From: Bacteroidales bacterium
GTDB taxonomy: Bacteria > Bacteroidota > Bacteroidia > Bacteroidales > UBA932
NCBI GenBank assembly: GCA_015060255.1
Contig: SUYV01000014.1
Span: forward strand, 1 to 43,771
Direction of reading: 5' to 3'
DNA length: 43,771 nucleotides
Shown here: positions 25,895 to 34,314 of the stretch, one piece after another
How the letters are laid out: each line of letters starts with the position of its first letter
How positions within the stretch are numbered: position 1 is the first letter of the stretch
Program-made: the position numbers and the translations under genes
The notes under the pieces: generated by a model
Told to the model about the DNA's origin: nothing
Database searches by the model: none
The model's input: the letters and a program-made list of their open reading frames with translations, nothing else

Positions 25895-28287
25895 ATGAAG
25901 TCCATCACATCCTGAATGTTCTTGACATAGACAAAGGTAAGACCTTTTATGTAAATTTCCTTTATATCTTCGACATCTTTTCTATTCTCCTCAGAAATGA
26001 TTATCGTATGGATGCCAGCCCTCTTGGCCGCAAGAATCTTCTCCTTGATTCCTCCGACAGGGAGCACTCTGCCCCTGAGGGTCATCTCGCCGGTCATCGC
26101 GATGCCGCTCTTCACCTTCTTGCCTCTGAATGCAGAAACCATCGAGCTTACCATGGTGATGCCGGCAGACGGGCCGTCCTTCGGCACCGCGCCTTCGGGA
26201 ACATGCACATGAATATCCTTGTCGGCGAACTCCTCGTATGACATTCCCGTCAGCTCCGGATGCGCCTTGATGTACTGATATGCTATGGTAGCGGACTCCT
26301 TCATCACGTCACCAAGGTTTCCGGTCATGGTAAGGATACCCTTGCCCTTGCTGACAGAACTCTCGATGAACAGGATCTCTCCCCCGAGAGACGTCCACGC
26401 AAGACCGGTAACAACTCCCGGAGCCTCGTTACCTTTCTGTATGTCATGAGAGTTGGTCGGGAGGCCCAGGTATTCCCTGATATGCTCCTTCCTGATCACT
26501 GAAGGATATTCCTCACCGAAGGCTATCTTCTTGGCAGTCACGCGTGCCACCTTAGCGATCTGCTTCTCCAGACCGCGGACACCCGACTCGTGAGTATATT
26601 CGTCTATGATCTTTGAAACCGCCGACTTCTCAAACTTGAGCTGGGACTTTTCGAGGCCATGTTCCTCAAGCTGCTTCGGCACGAGATGACGTTTGGCGAT
26701 CTCATACTTCTCCTCCGCCAGATATCCTGTCACATTGATCATCTCCATACGGTCTCTGAGAGCCGGATGTATGGTCTCTATGTTGTTGGCAGTAGTAATG
26801 AAAAGTACATTCGACAGATCATAGTCGATGTCCAGGTAGTTGTCATGGAAGGCTGTATTCTGCTCCGGATCAAGTGCCTCGAGAAGTGCTGATGACGGAT
26901 CCCCCTTCAGGTCCTTGGTAAGCTTGTCGACCTCGTCGAGGACGATGACAGGGTTGGATGTGCCCGCACGGTTGATACCGTTCAGGATACGTCCCGGCAA
27001 TGCACCCACATATGTCTTTCTATGTCCGCGAATCTCGGATTCATCGTGAACGCCGCCGAGCGCGATACGCACATATTTGCGTCCGAGAGCTCTAGCGATC
27101 GACTTTCCAAGGCTGGTCTTACCCACGCCCGGAGGGCCGTAGAGGCAGATGATAGGAGACTTCATATCACCCTTGAGCTTGAGCACAGCAAGATACTCGA
27201 CAATCCTCTCCTTCACCTTATCAAGACCGTAATGATCCTCATCAAGAACCTTCTGCGCATTCTTGAGGTCAAGGTTATCGACAGACATCTCGCCCCAAGG
27301 AAGGTCAAGCATGAACTGTATATAATTATACTGGATGCTGTAGTCAGGTGAAGAAGGGTTATATCTTTCGAGTTTCGCTATCTCCTTGTCGAAGATGGCC
27401 TGCACCGCTGCCGGCCACAGTTTTTCTTCAGCACGGGCACGCAACTGAGCAAACTCCTCAACATCATCCATTCCCAGCTCTTCCTGAATGGTCTTGAGCT
27501 GATTGTTAAGGAAATATTCCCTCTGCTGCTGGTCAATTTCGGTCTTTACCTTCTGATTGATCTCCTGCTTGATCTTCTGCAGTTCTACCTGAGTGTCGAG
27601 AACCGACAGCAACTTCATCGCACGCGCCCTGAGGTCCGCATACTGCAAGAGTTCTACCCTATCCATATAATTATCCACCTCAACGGTAGTTGCGATGAAA
27701 TTGACAAGGAATTCAAAGCTATCTATGCTTTTCAGGGCTCCGGCCGCCTCGCGAGGCGCGAATGAAGAAGTACGGATTATCGCCAAAGCCTTCTCCTTAA
27801 GGGTCTCGGCAATCATACGTATCTTGGCATCATCTTCAGGGACCACATCATCCTGATAGCGGACCCTTCCCAACATATATGGTTCATATTCCACAATGGA
27901 TTCAACCTCAAAGCGTTTGAATCCCTGGAGGATAGCTGTTATGGTTCCGTCAGGCATCTCAAGAGTCTTGACGATCTTTGCAACCGTTCCGTATGAATAA
28001 AGGTCATCCTTGCGCGGATCCTCTACAGAAAGGTCGTTCTGAGGAACCGCCCCGATGAATGTGCCAGACTTTTCCGCATCCTCTATCAGCCTTATCGACT
28101 TTTCCCTGCCGATGGTTATCGGATACACAGTCCCCGGAAACAATACGGCATTACGAAGAGCCAGAATCGGCAATGAGTCAGGCAGCTGCGACTGATCGAT
28201 CTTCAACAAACCGTCTCCCTGCACCACCGGAATGATGCTTACTTCAGCTCCTCCTGCCGACAAAATATCTCCCATCAAGTCTTTCAT
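25885..28287 (-). CDS. lon: ATP-dependent protease La
   Basis: 800 residues from the ATG at 28287 (a TTG extension upstream is rejected). Degrades damaged and regulatory proteins in the cytoplasm. Order: LON substrate-binding domain (LPILALRNAVLFPG), coiled middle region with QREYFLNNQLKTIQEELG, AAA+ module with GPPGVGKTS near residue 384 and the VLDEVDKL Walker B, and the peptidase domain with catalytic Ser707 (PKDGPSAG) and Lys750 (GGIKEKIL), 43 residues apart as in other Lon proteases. The upstream region has a 17-bp palindrome that may be an operator. First gene of lon-ung-coaD-thioredoxin. Confidence 0.98.
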   Translation of the reverse strand: MKDLMGDILSAGGAEVSIIPVVQGDGLLKIDQSQLPDSLPILALRNAVLFPGTVYPITIGREKSIRLIEDAEKSGTFIGAVPQNDLSVEDPRKDDLYSYGTVAKIVKTLEMPDGTITAILQGFKRFEVESIVEYEPYMLGRVRYQDDVVPEDDAKIRMIAETLKEKALAIIRTSSFAPREAAGALKSIDSFEFLVNFIATTVEVDNYMDRVELLQYADLRARAMKLLSVLDTQVELQKIKQEINQKVKTEIDQQQREYFLNNQLKTIQEELGMDDVEEFAQLRARAEEKLWPAAVQAIFDKEIAKLERYNPSSPDYSIQYNYIQFMLDLPWGEMSVDNLDLKNAQKVLDEDHYGLDKVKERIVEYLAVLKLKGDMKSPIICLYGPPGVGKTSLGKSIARALGRKYVRIALGGVHDESEIRGHRKTYVGALPGRILNGINRAGTSNPVIVLDEVDKLTKDLKGDPSSALLEALDPEQNTAFHDNYLDIDYDLSNVLFITTANNIETIHPALRDRMEMINVTGYLAEEKYEIAKRHLVPKQLEEHGLEKSQLKFEKSAVSKIIDEYTHESGVRGLEKQIAKVARVTAKKIAFGEEYPSVIRKEHIREYLGLPTNSHDIQKGNEAPGVVTGLAWTSLGGEILFIESSVSKGKGILTMTGNLGDVMKESATIAYQYIKAHPELTGMSYEEFADKDIHVHVPEGAVPKDGPSAGITMVSSMVSAFRGKKVKSGIAMTGEMTLRGRVLPVGGIKEKILAAKRAGIHTIIISEENRKDVEDIKEIYIKGLTFVYVKNIQDVMDFIWK

Positions 28288-28332
28288 ATATGACAATCTA
28301 AATATTAATTCACATGATACACGTGACAACAA

Positions 28333-28349
28333 ACTGCCAATTTGGCAGT
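28333..28349. promoter_or_regulatory. Candidate operator: 17-bp perfect palindrome upstream of lon
   Basis: ACTGCCAATTTGGCAGT, centred about 54 bases upstream of the lon start. On the lon strand it is directly followed by GTTTG, which may contain the -33 box. It is not the HrcA CIRCE sequence. A role in stress control of lon is an inference from position and symmetry. Confidence 0.45.
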
Positions 28350-28450
28350 CAGATCACGATTTTCCTTACGATCATATATATGGTCAATCTCCATGCCATA
28401 GAAAGACATGTCATATATATTCCTTTTTTTAACGATTTTTAGCCAGACAA

Positions 28451-28482
28451 TTTGGTTAATTAAAAAAAAGAGAGTATTTTTG
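28451..28482 (+). promoter_or_regulatory. Promoter of the HU gene
   Basis: TTTG (28451-28454), 20 bases, TATTTTTG (28475-28482): ideal boxes and spacing. The leader is about 37 bases, very AT-rich and without SD. Confidence 0.75.
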
Positions 28483-28525
28483 CGAGCTAATCGTTAAATA
28501 GTTATTGATTAAAATTTAAATAGTT

Positions 28526-28798
28526 ATGACAAAGGCAGAAATCGTAAACGAGGTTGCAAAGGCAACTGGCATTGAGAAAGCAACAGTGCAGATTGTTGTA
28601 GAGTCTTTCATGGAGAGCGTAAAGACATCTCTCGCAAAGGGCAACCCAGTATACCTTCGTGGATTCGGCAGCTTCATCATCAAGCATAGAGCAGAGAAGG
28701 CAGCTAGAAATATCACCAAGAACACAACAATGACCATTCCGGCTCACAACATTCCAGCATTCAAGCCAGCTAAGGTTTTTGTTAATGTAGTGAAATAA
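28526..28798 (+). CDS. HU family DNA-binding protein
   Basis: 90 residues, the standard length. Nucleoid protein that bends and compacts DNA as a dimer. N-terminal helices MTKAEIVNEVAKATGIEKATVQIVVESFMESV, the strand-turn YLRGFGSFIIKHRAEKAARN, and the arm region with IPAHNIPAFKPAK. The arm carries NIP where many HUs carry a similar proline that intercalates in DNA. Likely cotranscribed with the tiny basic protein gene 35 bases downstream. Which HU/IHF paralogue it is cannot be decided. Confidence 0.95.
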   Translation: MTKAEIVNEVAKATGIEKATVQIVVESFMESVKTSLAKGNPVYLRGFGSFIIKHRAEKAARNITKNTTMTIPAHNIPAFKPAKVFVNVVK

Positions 28799-28833
28799 TT
28801 TAACAATATAATAATTCATAAAACCTTTTAACT

Positions 28834-28926
28834 ATGCCAAACGGAAAGAAGCATAAAAGGCATAAGATGGCAACACACAAGCGCAAGAAGCGTCTTCGTA
28901 AGAACAGACACAAGAAGAGAAAGTAA
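28834..28926 (+). CDS. 30-residue basic protein of the AURKAIP1/COX24 type (ribosome-associated candidate)
   Basis: Starts MPNGKKHKRHKMATHKRKKR and ends HKKRK. About two thirds of residues are Lys, Arg or His. The KRHKMxxHKRKKRLRKNRHK pattern matches what Bacteroidota annotations call an AURKAIP1/COX24-domain protein, related to a mitochondrial small-subunit ribosomal protein. A small ribosomal protein function is likely but not shown here. It sits between HU and rng, followed by a terminator at 28960. Too short to be found by simple ORF length cut-offs. Confidence 0.85.
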   Translation: MPNGKKHKRHKMATHKRKKRLRKNRHKKRK

Positions 28927-28959
28927 TCTTCTTGCAGTGTCTGCCATTTTAGCAGTCCG

Positions 28960-29001
28960 CTAAAGAGAGGCTGGCCTGGTGGGTCGGCCTCTTTAGTTTT
29001 T
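28960..29001 (+). terminator. Terminator after HU and the basic 30-residue protein
   Basis: Long GC-rich stem: CTAAAGA at 28960-28966 pairs with TCTTTAG at 28990-28996, and GGCTGGCC pairs with GGTCGGCC with G-T pairs and a two-base bulge; then TTTTT. Confidence 0.8.
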
Positions 29002-29026
29002 AAAGTTCTTATCACTGAAATTCCTG

Positions 29027-30583
29027 ATGGAGTCTGTAAAAGATCTGATTGTTGACGTAAGTTCAACGGAAGTCTCGATAGCACTGATGGAGAACCACAG
29101 GCTCATCGAGCTGAACAAAGAGTCCAGCCAGGGTCACAGCTTTTCTGTAGGAGATGTACATCTCGGAAAAGTCAAGAAGATTCTTCCGGCCCTGAACGCT
29201 GCTTTTGTCGACATCGGAGACGAGAAGGAGGCATTTGTCCATTATCTGGATCTGGGACTATATTTTGAAGCTTTTGATGAATTTGTCAGAAGGATAAATC
29301 CCAACACAGATGCGAAAGGAATCTACAAGCACATACGACCGGGCAAGATCCTTGAGAAGGAAGGACGCATTGAGAATGTGCTGAAGCCGGGACAGATGAT
29401 CATAGTTCAGATCGTCAAGGAGCCGATCTCGACAAAAGGATCACGACTGACTGCAGAAATTTCATTGGCAGGACGAAACATTGTACTGCTCCCCTTCGCC
29501 GAGAAGGTGAGCGTTTCCCAGAAAATCTCTTCGAAAGAAGAGAAGAGAAGACTTGAGACACTTGTCAGGAGTATCCTTCCTAAGAATTACGGTGCAATCA
29601 TCCGCACCGCAGCAGAGGGCAAGAATGCAGCAGTACTTGATGCTGAGCTGATGTCACTCGTAGAGAAATGGGAGAATTCCTGGAAGAAACTGGCACAATC
29701 CAAGGGAGTGCAGCTGCTCTTTACAGAGTACAGCAAGACCACCACGATTCTAAGGGACCTTCTCAACGACTCATTTACAAACATTTATGTAAATAATGAG
29801 AACATTTATGAGGAGACCCGCAAGTACATCTCATTGATATCGCCCGAACAGGAGAAGATTGTCAAGCTTTACAAGGACAAGACTCCTATCTTTGACCACT
29901 TCGAGGTCACAAGGCAGATCAAGAGTTCATTCGGAAAGGTGGTTCCTATCAAGCAGGGCGCATACCTTGTGATTGAGCATACAGAAGCATTGCATGTGAT
30001 TGACGTCAACAGCGGCACCCGTTCCAAGAACAAGGAACAGGAACAGAACACTTTTGACATCAACTGCTATGCAGCCGAGGAGATTGCAAGGCAGCTCAGA
30101 CTCAGAGACATGGGAGGCATCGTAATCGTAGACTTCATCGACATGGAGTCAAATGACCACAAGAATGCACTCTACAAGAAGATGGTCGAGCTGATGGAGA
30201 CCGACAGGGCAAAGCACAATGTGCTGCCGCTTACAAAGTTCGGTCTTATGCAGATCACAAGGCAGAGGGTACGTCCGGCAACCGAGATCAACACAATGGA
30301 AGTGTGTCCGGTATGCCACGGCACCGGAAAGATATCATCAAGTGTCGTGATTGACGAGGCTATCGAAAGAAGACTCGCATACTATGTGAACGAGAAGAAA
30401 CTTACAAACCTCACATTGAAGGTCAATCCTATTCTCGGCGCATATCTGACACGAGGAATATTCTCCTCTATCGTGGGAAAATGGAAAAAGAAGTACAGAT
30501 GCAAGATTGAAATCGTAGAAACAACCGATTTCACAGTTCTGCAAAATGAATTCTATGATGAAAAAGGTGGGAAGCTTGATTAA
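29027..30583 (+). CDS. rng: Ribonuclease G/E
   Basis: 518 residues, so the short RNase G-like form without the degradosome scaffold of RNase E. Endonuclease for rRNA maturation and mRNA decay. An N-terminal S1-like domain lies around residues 35-130. Mg-binding aspartates are Asp326 (IDVNSG) and Asp369 (VDFIDM), 43 residues apart as in RNase E. The zinc-link cysteines Cys427 and Cys430 (CPVCHG) are present. It begins after the 28960 terminator; no strong -7 element is obvious in the 25-base gap, so readthrough may contribute. Confidence 0.95.
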   Translation: MESVKDLIVDVSSTEVSIALMENHRLIELNKESSQGHSFSVGDVHLGKVKKILPALNAAFVDIGDEKEAFVHYLDLGLYFEAFDEFVRRINPNTDAKGIYKHIRPGKILEKEGRIENVLKPGQMIIVQIVKEPISTKGSRLTAEISLAGRNIVLLPFAEKVSVSQKISSKEEKRRLETLVRSILPKNYGAIIRTAAEGKNAAVLDAELMSLVEKWENSWKKLAQSKGVQLLFTEYSKTTTILRDLLNDSFTNIYVNNENIYEETRKYISLISPEQEKIVKLYKDKTPIFDHFEVTRQIKSSFGKVVPIKQGAYLVIEHTEALHVIDVNSGTRSKNKEQEQNTFDINCYAAEEIARQLRLRDMGGIVIVDFIDMESNDHKNALYKKMVELMETDRAKHNVLPLTKFGLMQITRQRVRPATEINTMEVCPVCHGTGKISSSVVIDEAIERRLAYYVNEKKLTNLTLKVNPILGAYLTRGIFSSIVGKWKKKYRCKIEIVETTDFTVLQNEFYDEKGGKLD

Positions 30584-30599
30584 GCTCCCCACCTTTTTT
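30564..30599. terminator. Bidirectional terminator, rng / rluD-like
   Basis: Stem of about 13 pairs (from AAGGTGGG at 30564-30571 to the matching CCCACCTT ending 30595, one A-C mismatch), followed by a T-run. The rng stop codon lies at the loop. The rluD-like stop follows at 30598-30600. Confidence 0.8.
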
Positions 30600-31656
30600 A
30601 TTCTTCAAGAAACTGAGACATATTCTCTGAATATTTACGCCATTTCTCTATCAGCGACTGCATGTCCGAAGGCAGTTCGGAATCGAAACGGACCATCTTC
30701 TTTGTCCTAGGATGCACGAAGCCTAGCGTCTTTGCATGAAGTGCCTGACGAGGAAGCAGCTTGAAGCAGTTCTCTATGAACTGACGATACTTGGCGTATA
30801 TCGTACCCTTTCTTATCTCTGAGCCGTCATAGCGCTCGTCGTTGAAGAGCGGATGGCCGATCCAGTTGAAGTGAACGCGGATCTGATGCGTACGGCCTGT
30901 TTCCAGACGGCACTCAACCACTGTCACATATCCGAAACGCTCAAGCACCCTATAATGAGTGACTGCATGTTTTCCATGATCTCCTTCCGGGAACACCTTG
31001 AAACGCATGCGGTCATTAGGATCACGGCCTATATTTCCTATGATAGTACCTTCATCATCCTTCAGATTACCCCACACGATGGCCACATATCTGCGCTCGA
31101 TGGAATGCACAAAGAACTGTTTTGCCAGATCAAGCTGAGCCTCGTCGTTCTTTGCCACCACAAGGAGACCGGAAGTATCCTTGTCTATACGATGCACAAG
31201 CACTCCCATCCTCTCGTCCTGGGCATCCGGTCCCTGCGATATGCCAAGATGATGAGCAAGAGCATTTACAAGCGTGCCGCTGAAATGGCCATGACCCGGA
31301 TGGACTACCATCCCCGCTTCCTTGTTCAGAACAAGAACATCGTCATCTTCATACACGATATTCAATGGAATCGCCTCAGGAAGTATTTCCAACCCACGCC
31401 TCTGGTATGGCATCACGAACGTAACCACATCGCCTGGACGGACAATATAGTTGGCCTTGACTATCTTCTCATTGACACGGATATAGTCTGCCTTTATAGC
31501 CAGCTGAATGCGGTGACGCGAGGTATATTCCATATGCGTAGAGAGATATTTGTCCACACGCATAGGAACCTGACCGGCAGCTATGTCGAAACGGTAATGC
31601 TCGAACATCTCCTGCTGTTCGTCCTCATACTGTTCCTCGAAATCAACGTAATTCAT
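30598..31656 (-). CDS. rluD: RluA-family pseudouridine synthase, RluD-like
   Basis: 352 residues. Converts specific uridines in 23S rRNA (or tRNA) to pseudouridine. An S4 RNA-binding domain (about 32-90, MRVDKYLSTHMEYTSRHRIQLAIK) precedes the catalytic domain with HRIDKDTSGL (Asp158 as nucleophile) and RTHQIRVHF. An acidic extension (about 1-25) is unusual in length. The start lies six bases after the PASTA gene stop, so the two are coupled. The exact target (RluD, RluC or RluA type) is inferred from the S4 domain. Confidence 0.9.
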   Translation of the reverse strand: MNYVDFEEQYEDEQQEMFEHYRFDIAAGQVPMRVDKYLSTHMEYTSRHRIQLAIKADYIRVNEKIVKANYIVRPGDVVTFVMPYQRRGLEILPEAIPLNIVYEDDDVLVLNKEAGMVVHPGHGHFSGTLVNALAHHLGISQGPDAQDERMGVLVHRIDKDTSGLLVVAKNDEAQLDLAKQFFVHSIERRYVAIVWGNLKDDEGTIIGNIGRDPNDRMRFKVFPEGDHGKHAVTHYRVLERFGYVTVVECRLETGRTHQIRVHFNWIGHPLFNDERYDGSEIRKGTIYAKYRQFIENCFKLLPRQALHAKTLGFVHPRTKKMVRFDSELPSDMQSLIEKWRKYSENMSQFLEE

Positions 31657-31662
31657 TCTCTC

Positions 31663-32457
31663 TTACTCTTCTGTATTCTCATCAACCTTAAGATAAATGG
31701 ACACATCCGTACCTAGCACAACCGAAAGTTCGGATGCCGGAGGATTCTGCCTGTAAACTACAGCAGCCAAAGAATCTTCATATGTCTTCACACTCTTGTC
31801 ATAGTTCACACCTTTGACATTGAGATAATAGTCATGAAGCACTCTTGCAGCATCCTGAGCTGTCTTTCCTATCACATTCGGAATCCTGGTCTCGCAGTCA
31901 TCATCATTCAATCCGACTACGATATCAATGACAGATTCAGCTTCCAGCTGTCTGCCAGGTGCAACAGGGTGGCCTTTATAAAGCTGGCTGAGCACATTGT
32001 TCGTCGCAATATCCTCCTTATAGATCAATCTTCCAAGAACGAGTCCCCTCGTACTGAGTTCCGCCGCTGCCTGACGGCTTGAATAACCCACAAGGTTAGG
32101 CATCGTCACCTTCTTGGCATTGACGGCATTGACGGTAAGCAGGATCCTGCGACCCTCCTTGACCTTGTCTCCTGGCTGGGGAGAATGACTGCGGACCTTG
32201 CCTCGGTTCCGCTGGGAGTATACAGAATCTATGATTTCCACCCTCATGCCGGCAGATTCGGCAGCAAGCTGTGCCTGAGCTGCAGTCATTCCCCTCAGAT
32301 CCGGCACCGTGAGTTCGTCATTATGTTTTGTCGCTATATTAAGAAATACTATAGCACCTACAAGCAGAACGACCGCAATTATTGCAGCTGCCATCAGATT
32401 GCGGATGATCCAATGACTGAAAAATCCCTTCTTATCCGTTTTTTCCTTCTTTGTCAT
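31663..32457 (-). CDS. Membrane-anchored PASTA-domain protein without kinase
   Basis: 264 residues. Basic cytoplasmic N-terminus, one membrane helix (about 19-41) and three periplasmic PASTA domains: DELTVPDLRGMTAAQAQLAA (about 48-112), VTMPNLVGYSSRQAAAEL (about 116-185) and TRIPNVIGKTAQDAARVL (about 190-258). PASTA modules bind peptidoglycan fragments or partner proteins. Unlike PknB/StkP there is no kinase, and unlike PBP2x no transpeptidase. Coupled to the rluD-like gene. A role in sensing or scaffolding the cell wall is inferred. Confidence 0.92.
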   Translation of the reverse strand: MTKKEKTDKKGFFSHWIIRNLMAAAIIAVVLLVGAIVFLNIATKHNDELTVPDLRGMTAAQAQLAAESAGMRVEIIDSVYSQRNRGKVRSHSPQPGDKVKEGRRILLTVNAVNAKKVTMPNLVGYSSRQAAAELSTRGLVLGRLIYKEDIATNNVLSQLYKGHPVAPGRQLEAESVIDIVVGLNDDDCETRIPNVIGKTAQDAARVLHDYYLNVKGVNYDKSVKTYEDSLAAVVYRQNPPASELSVVLGTDVSIYLKVDENTEE

Positions 32458-32462
32458 TACGT

Positions 32463-33608
32463 TTATTTTACAATTACCAGTTCATAAGCACGCTTGCCAA
32501 GACCGATCTTCTCACCATACTCTACACCTGCCTCCCAGTTGGTGTCAGGATGCACGATGCGGAACTTGTCTTCTCCCTTATGGTGATGGTGTCCGCATGT
32601 ACACTCCTCCGAATGCTGGTGGTCCTTGTCAGAGATAGCATTGCCTAGGAGGCTTGGAGCAGCCTTCACGAGGTCTGCGCAAGCGCAGTCGAGCGCTACA
32701 GGGTCGAACGATGCTGCAATGCCGAGGTCAGGCACGATCGCCGCATCATTATGGTTCCAGCAGTCGCAGTTAGGAGACACGTTCATGATGAAGCTGATAT
32801 GGAATGAAGGCTTGCCTTTCACGACTGCCAATGCATACTCGGCGATCTTGCTGTTAAGCACCTCTGAAGTATCGTAATCCTTCACCACCGCAGCCGCCTT
32901 CTGACATACTGCCACACACTGTCCGCAACCTACACACTTGTCATAGTCTATTACAGCCTTGCGGTCCACAACCTTTACGGCATCGTGACGGCAATATTTC
33001 TCGCATATGCGGCATCCGATGCAGTTGTCCAGATCAATGCATGGCTGGGATGACGAATGCAGCTCAAGCTTGCCACCGACGCTTGCAGAACCCATTCCGA
33101 GGTTCTTCAGAGCTCCGCCGAAACCGCTCTGCTCATGACCTTTGAAGTGATTCATCGAAATGACGATGTCGGCATCAGCAATCGCTGCACCGATCTTCGG
33201 CGAAGGACAATATGCGCCTCCGCATGGAACTTCCTTATAGTCAGTGCCCTTGAGGCCATCTGCTATTATCACGTCTGCATGGGCTCCGATCCTGTTGAAA
33301 CCGTTCTCCATTGCGGCGTTGAGATGGTCCACAGCGTTGGAACGTCCGCCAGAATACAAGGTATTGGAGTCAGTAAGGAAAGGTTTTCCTCCGAGTGAAC
33401 GGATCACATCCACCACGCGCGCTGCATAGTTAGGACGGATATATGCAAGGTTGCCCGGCTCACCGAAGTGAATCTTGATGGCTGTGAACTTGCCGTCAAA
33501 GTCGATCTCTCCGATGCCGGCTTTTCTGATCAGTCTTTCGAGCTTTGTAAGCATGTCGTTCCCAGGAACTGTCCTGAGATCGGTAAAAAATACTTTCGAG
33601 TTTTCCAT
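32463..33608 (-). CDS. DUF362 protein with two [4Fe-4S] ferredoxin motifs
   Basis: 381 residues from the ATG at 33608, two bases after the LysE-type gene stop (a longer frame reads back into that gene). DUF362 features: KIHFGEPGN, NHFKGHEQSGFGGALKNLGMG. Two ferredoxin cluster motifs follow each other, CIGCRICEKYC and CVGCGQCVAVC, so the protein should bind two [4Fe-4S] clusters. Near the C-terminus is a histidine/cysteine-rich stretch (HSEECTCGHHHHK) likely to bind another metal. Cytoplasmic by lack of a signal. Its redox partner and reaction are unknown. Confidence 0.9.
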   Translation of the reverse strand: MENSKVFFTDLRTVPGNDMLTKLERLIRKAGIGEIDFDGKFTAIKIHFGEPGNLAYIRPNYAARVVDVIRSLGGKPFLTDSNTLYSGGRSNAVDHLNAAMENGFNRIGAHADVIIADGLKGTDYKEVPCGGAYCPSPKIGAAIADADIVISMNHFKGHEQSGFGGALKNLGMGSASVGGKLELHSSSQPCIDLDNCIGCRICEKYCRHDAVKVVDRKAVIDYDKCVGCGQCVAVCQKAAAVVKDYDTSEVLNSKIAEYALAVVKGKPSFHISFIMNVSPNCDCWNHNDAAIVPDLGIAASFDPVALDCACADLVKAAPSLLGNAISDKDHQHSEECTCGHHHHKGEDKFRIVHPDTNWEAGVEYGEKIGLGKRAYELVIVK

Positions 33609-33610
33609 AT

Positions 33611-34243
33611 CTATTGTATTGGTATTCCCTGGAAGATGACCATGAAAAGGCCCTTGCCAAGCAATGCTGTTCCTATTATCACTATAATGGCTCCTGTGAC
33701 TCTGCTTATCCACAGGATCGTATTCATCTTGAAGCTGTCTCTGAAGCGGCTCAGGAACCACGATACAGAGAACCAGTATGTCACCGAACCGGCGCTCACA
33801 GAAAGGATGATCGGCATGACGCTCCAGTCATGCGGCGACTTGTTGGCTATGCCGAAGAACGCAAAGAGCGCAAGCATCACGAAAATCGCTCCCGGATTGG
33901 ACAGAGCCATTGCGACTGCCCTTCCGAAATCCTTCGGAGAGACATCCGTACCGTTATTCTTCATCTTGCGGAACGGGTCTTTCAGTGCCATCGACAGGCC
34001 GAGGACTGCAAGGACGAGACCTCCGGCTATCAGTATGATCACACGATGGTCATCCAGGAATCTCTGAGCAAAGGCCAGGGCGAAGATTGCTATGGATGCA
34101 TACAATGTATCCACCACACTTGCGCCAAGGCCGGACACGAAGCCTGCCTTATGTCCCATGCTCAAGGATTTCTGCACAACAAGAATGAGTATCGGTCCTA
34201 TCGGGGCCGACGCACAAATTCCTACAAGGAATCCTCTGAGCAT
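33611..34243 (-). CDS. LysE/RhtB-family amino-acid exporter
   Basis: About 210 residues with around six hydrophobic segments. N-terminal SAPIGPILILVVQKSLSMGHKAGFVSGLGA is the LysE-type signature. Exports amino acids or related small molecules across the inner membrane; the substrate is not predictable. The ORF can be extended to a TTG at 34264, which is part of the -7 element. ATGs exist at 34255 and 34243. A perfect TACCTTTG (34262-34269) places the transcript start near 34256, so 34243 is preferred. Followed by the DUF362 gene after two bases. Confidence 0.85.
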   Translation of the reverse strand: MLRGFLVGICASAPIGPILILVVQKSLSMGHKAGFVSGLGASVVDTLYASIAIFALAFAQRFLDDHRVIILIAGGLVLAVLGLSMALKDPFRKMKNNGTDVSPKDFGRAVAMALSNPGAIFVMLALFAFFGIANKSPHDWSVMPIILSVSAGSVTYWFSVSWFLSRFRDSFKMNTILWISRVTGAIIVIIGTALLGKGLFMVIFQGIPIQ

Positions 34244-34261
34244 ATCAAGCAACATAACAAA

Positions 34262-34269
34262 CAAAGGTA
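34262..34269 (-). promoter_or_regulatory. Candidate -7 element of the LysE-type exporter gene
   Basis: TACCTTTG on the minus strand is a perfect match. It decides the start of the exporter gene and faces the lnt element only 13 bases away. Confidence 0.5.
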
Positions 34270-34282
34270 GTAAATTTATTTA

Positions 34283-34290
34283 TATCTTTG
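34283..34290 (+). promoter_or_regulatory. Candidate -7 element and SD of lnt
   Basis: TATCTTTG (34283-34290) is a perfect -7 match. AGGAGA at 34306-34310 (from CAGGAGA) lies a few bases before the lnt ATG and is one of the few SD-like sites in the window. Confidence 0.55.
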
Positions 34291-34314
34291 CATTAACATA
34301 TATCAGGAGAACAA

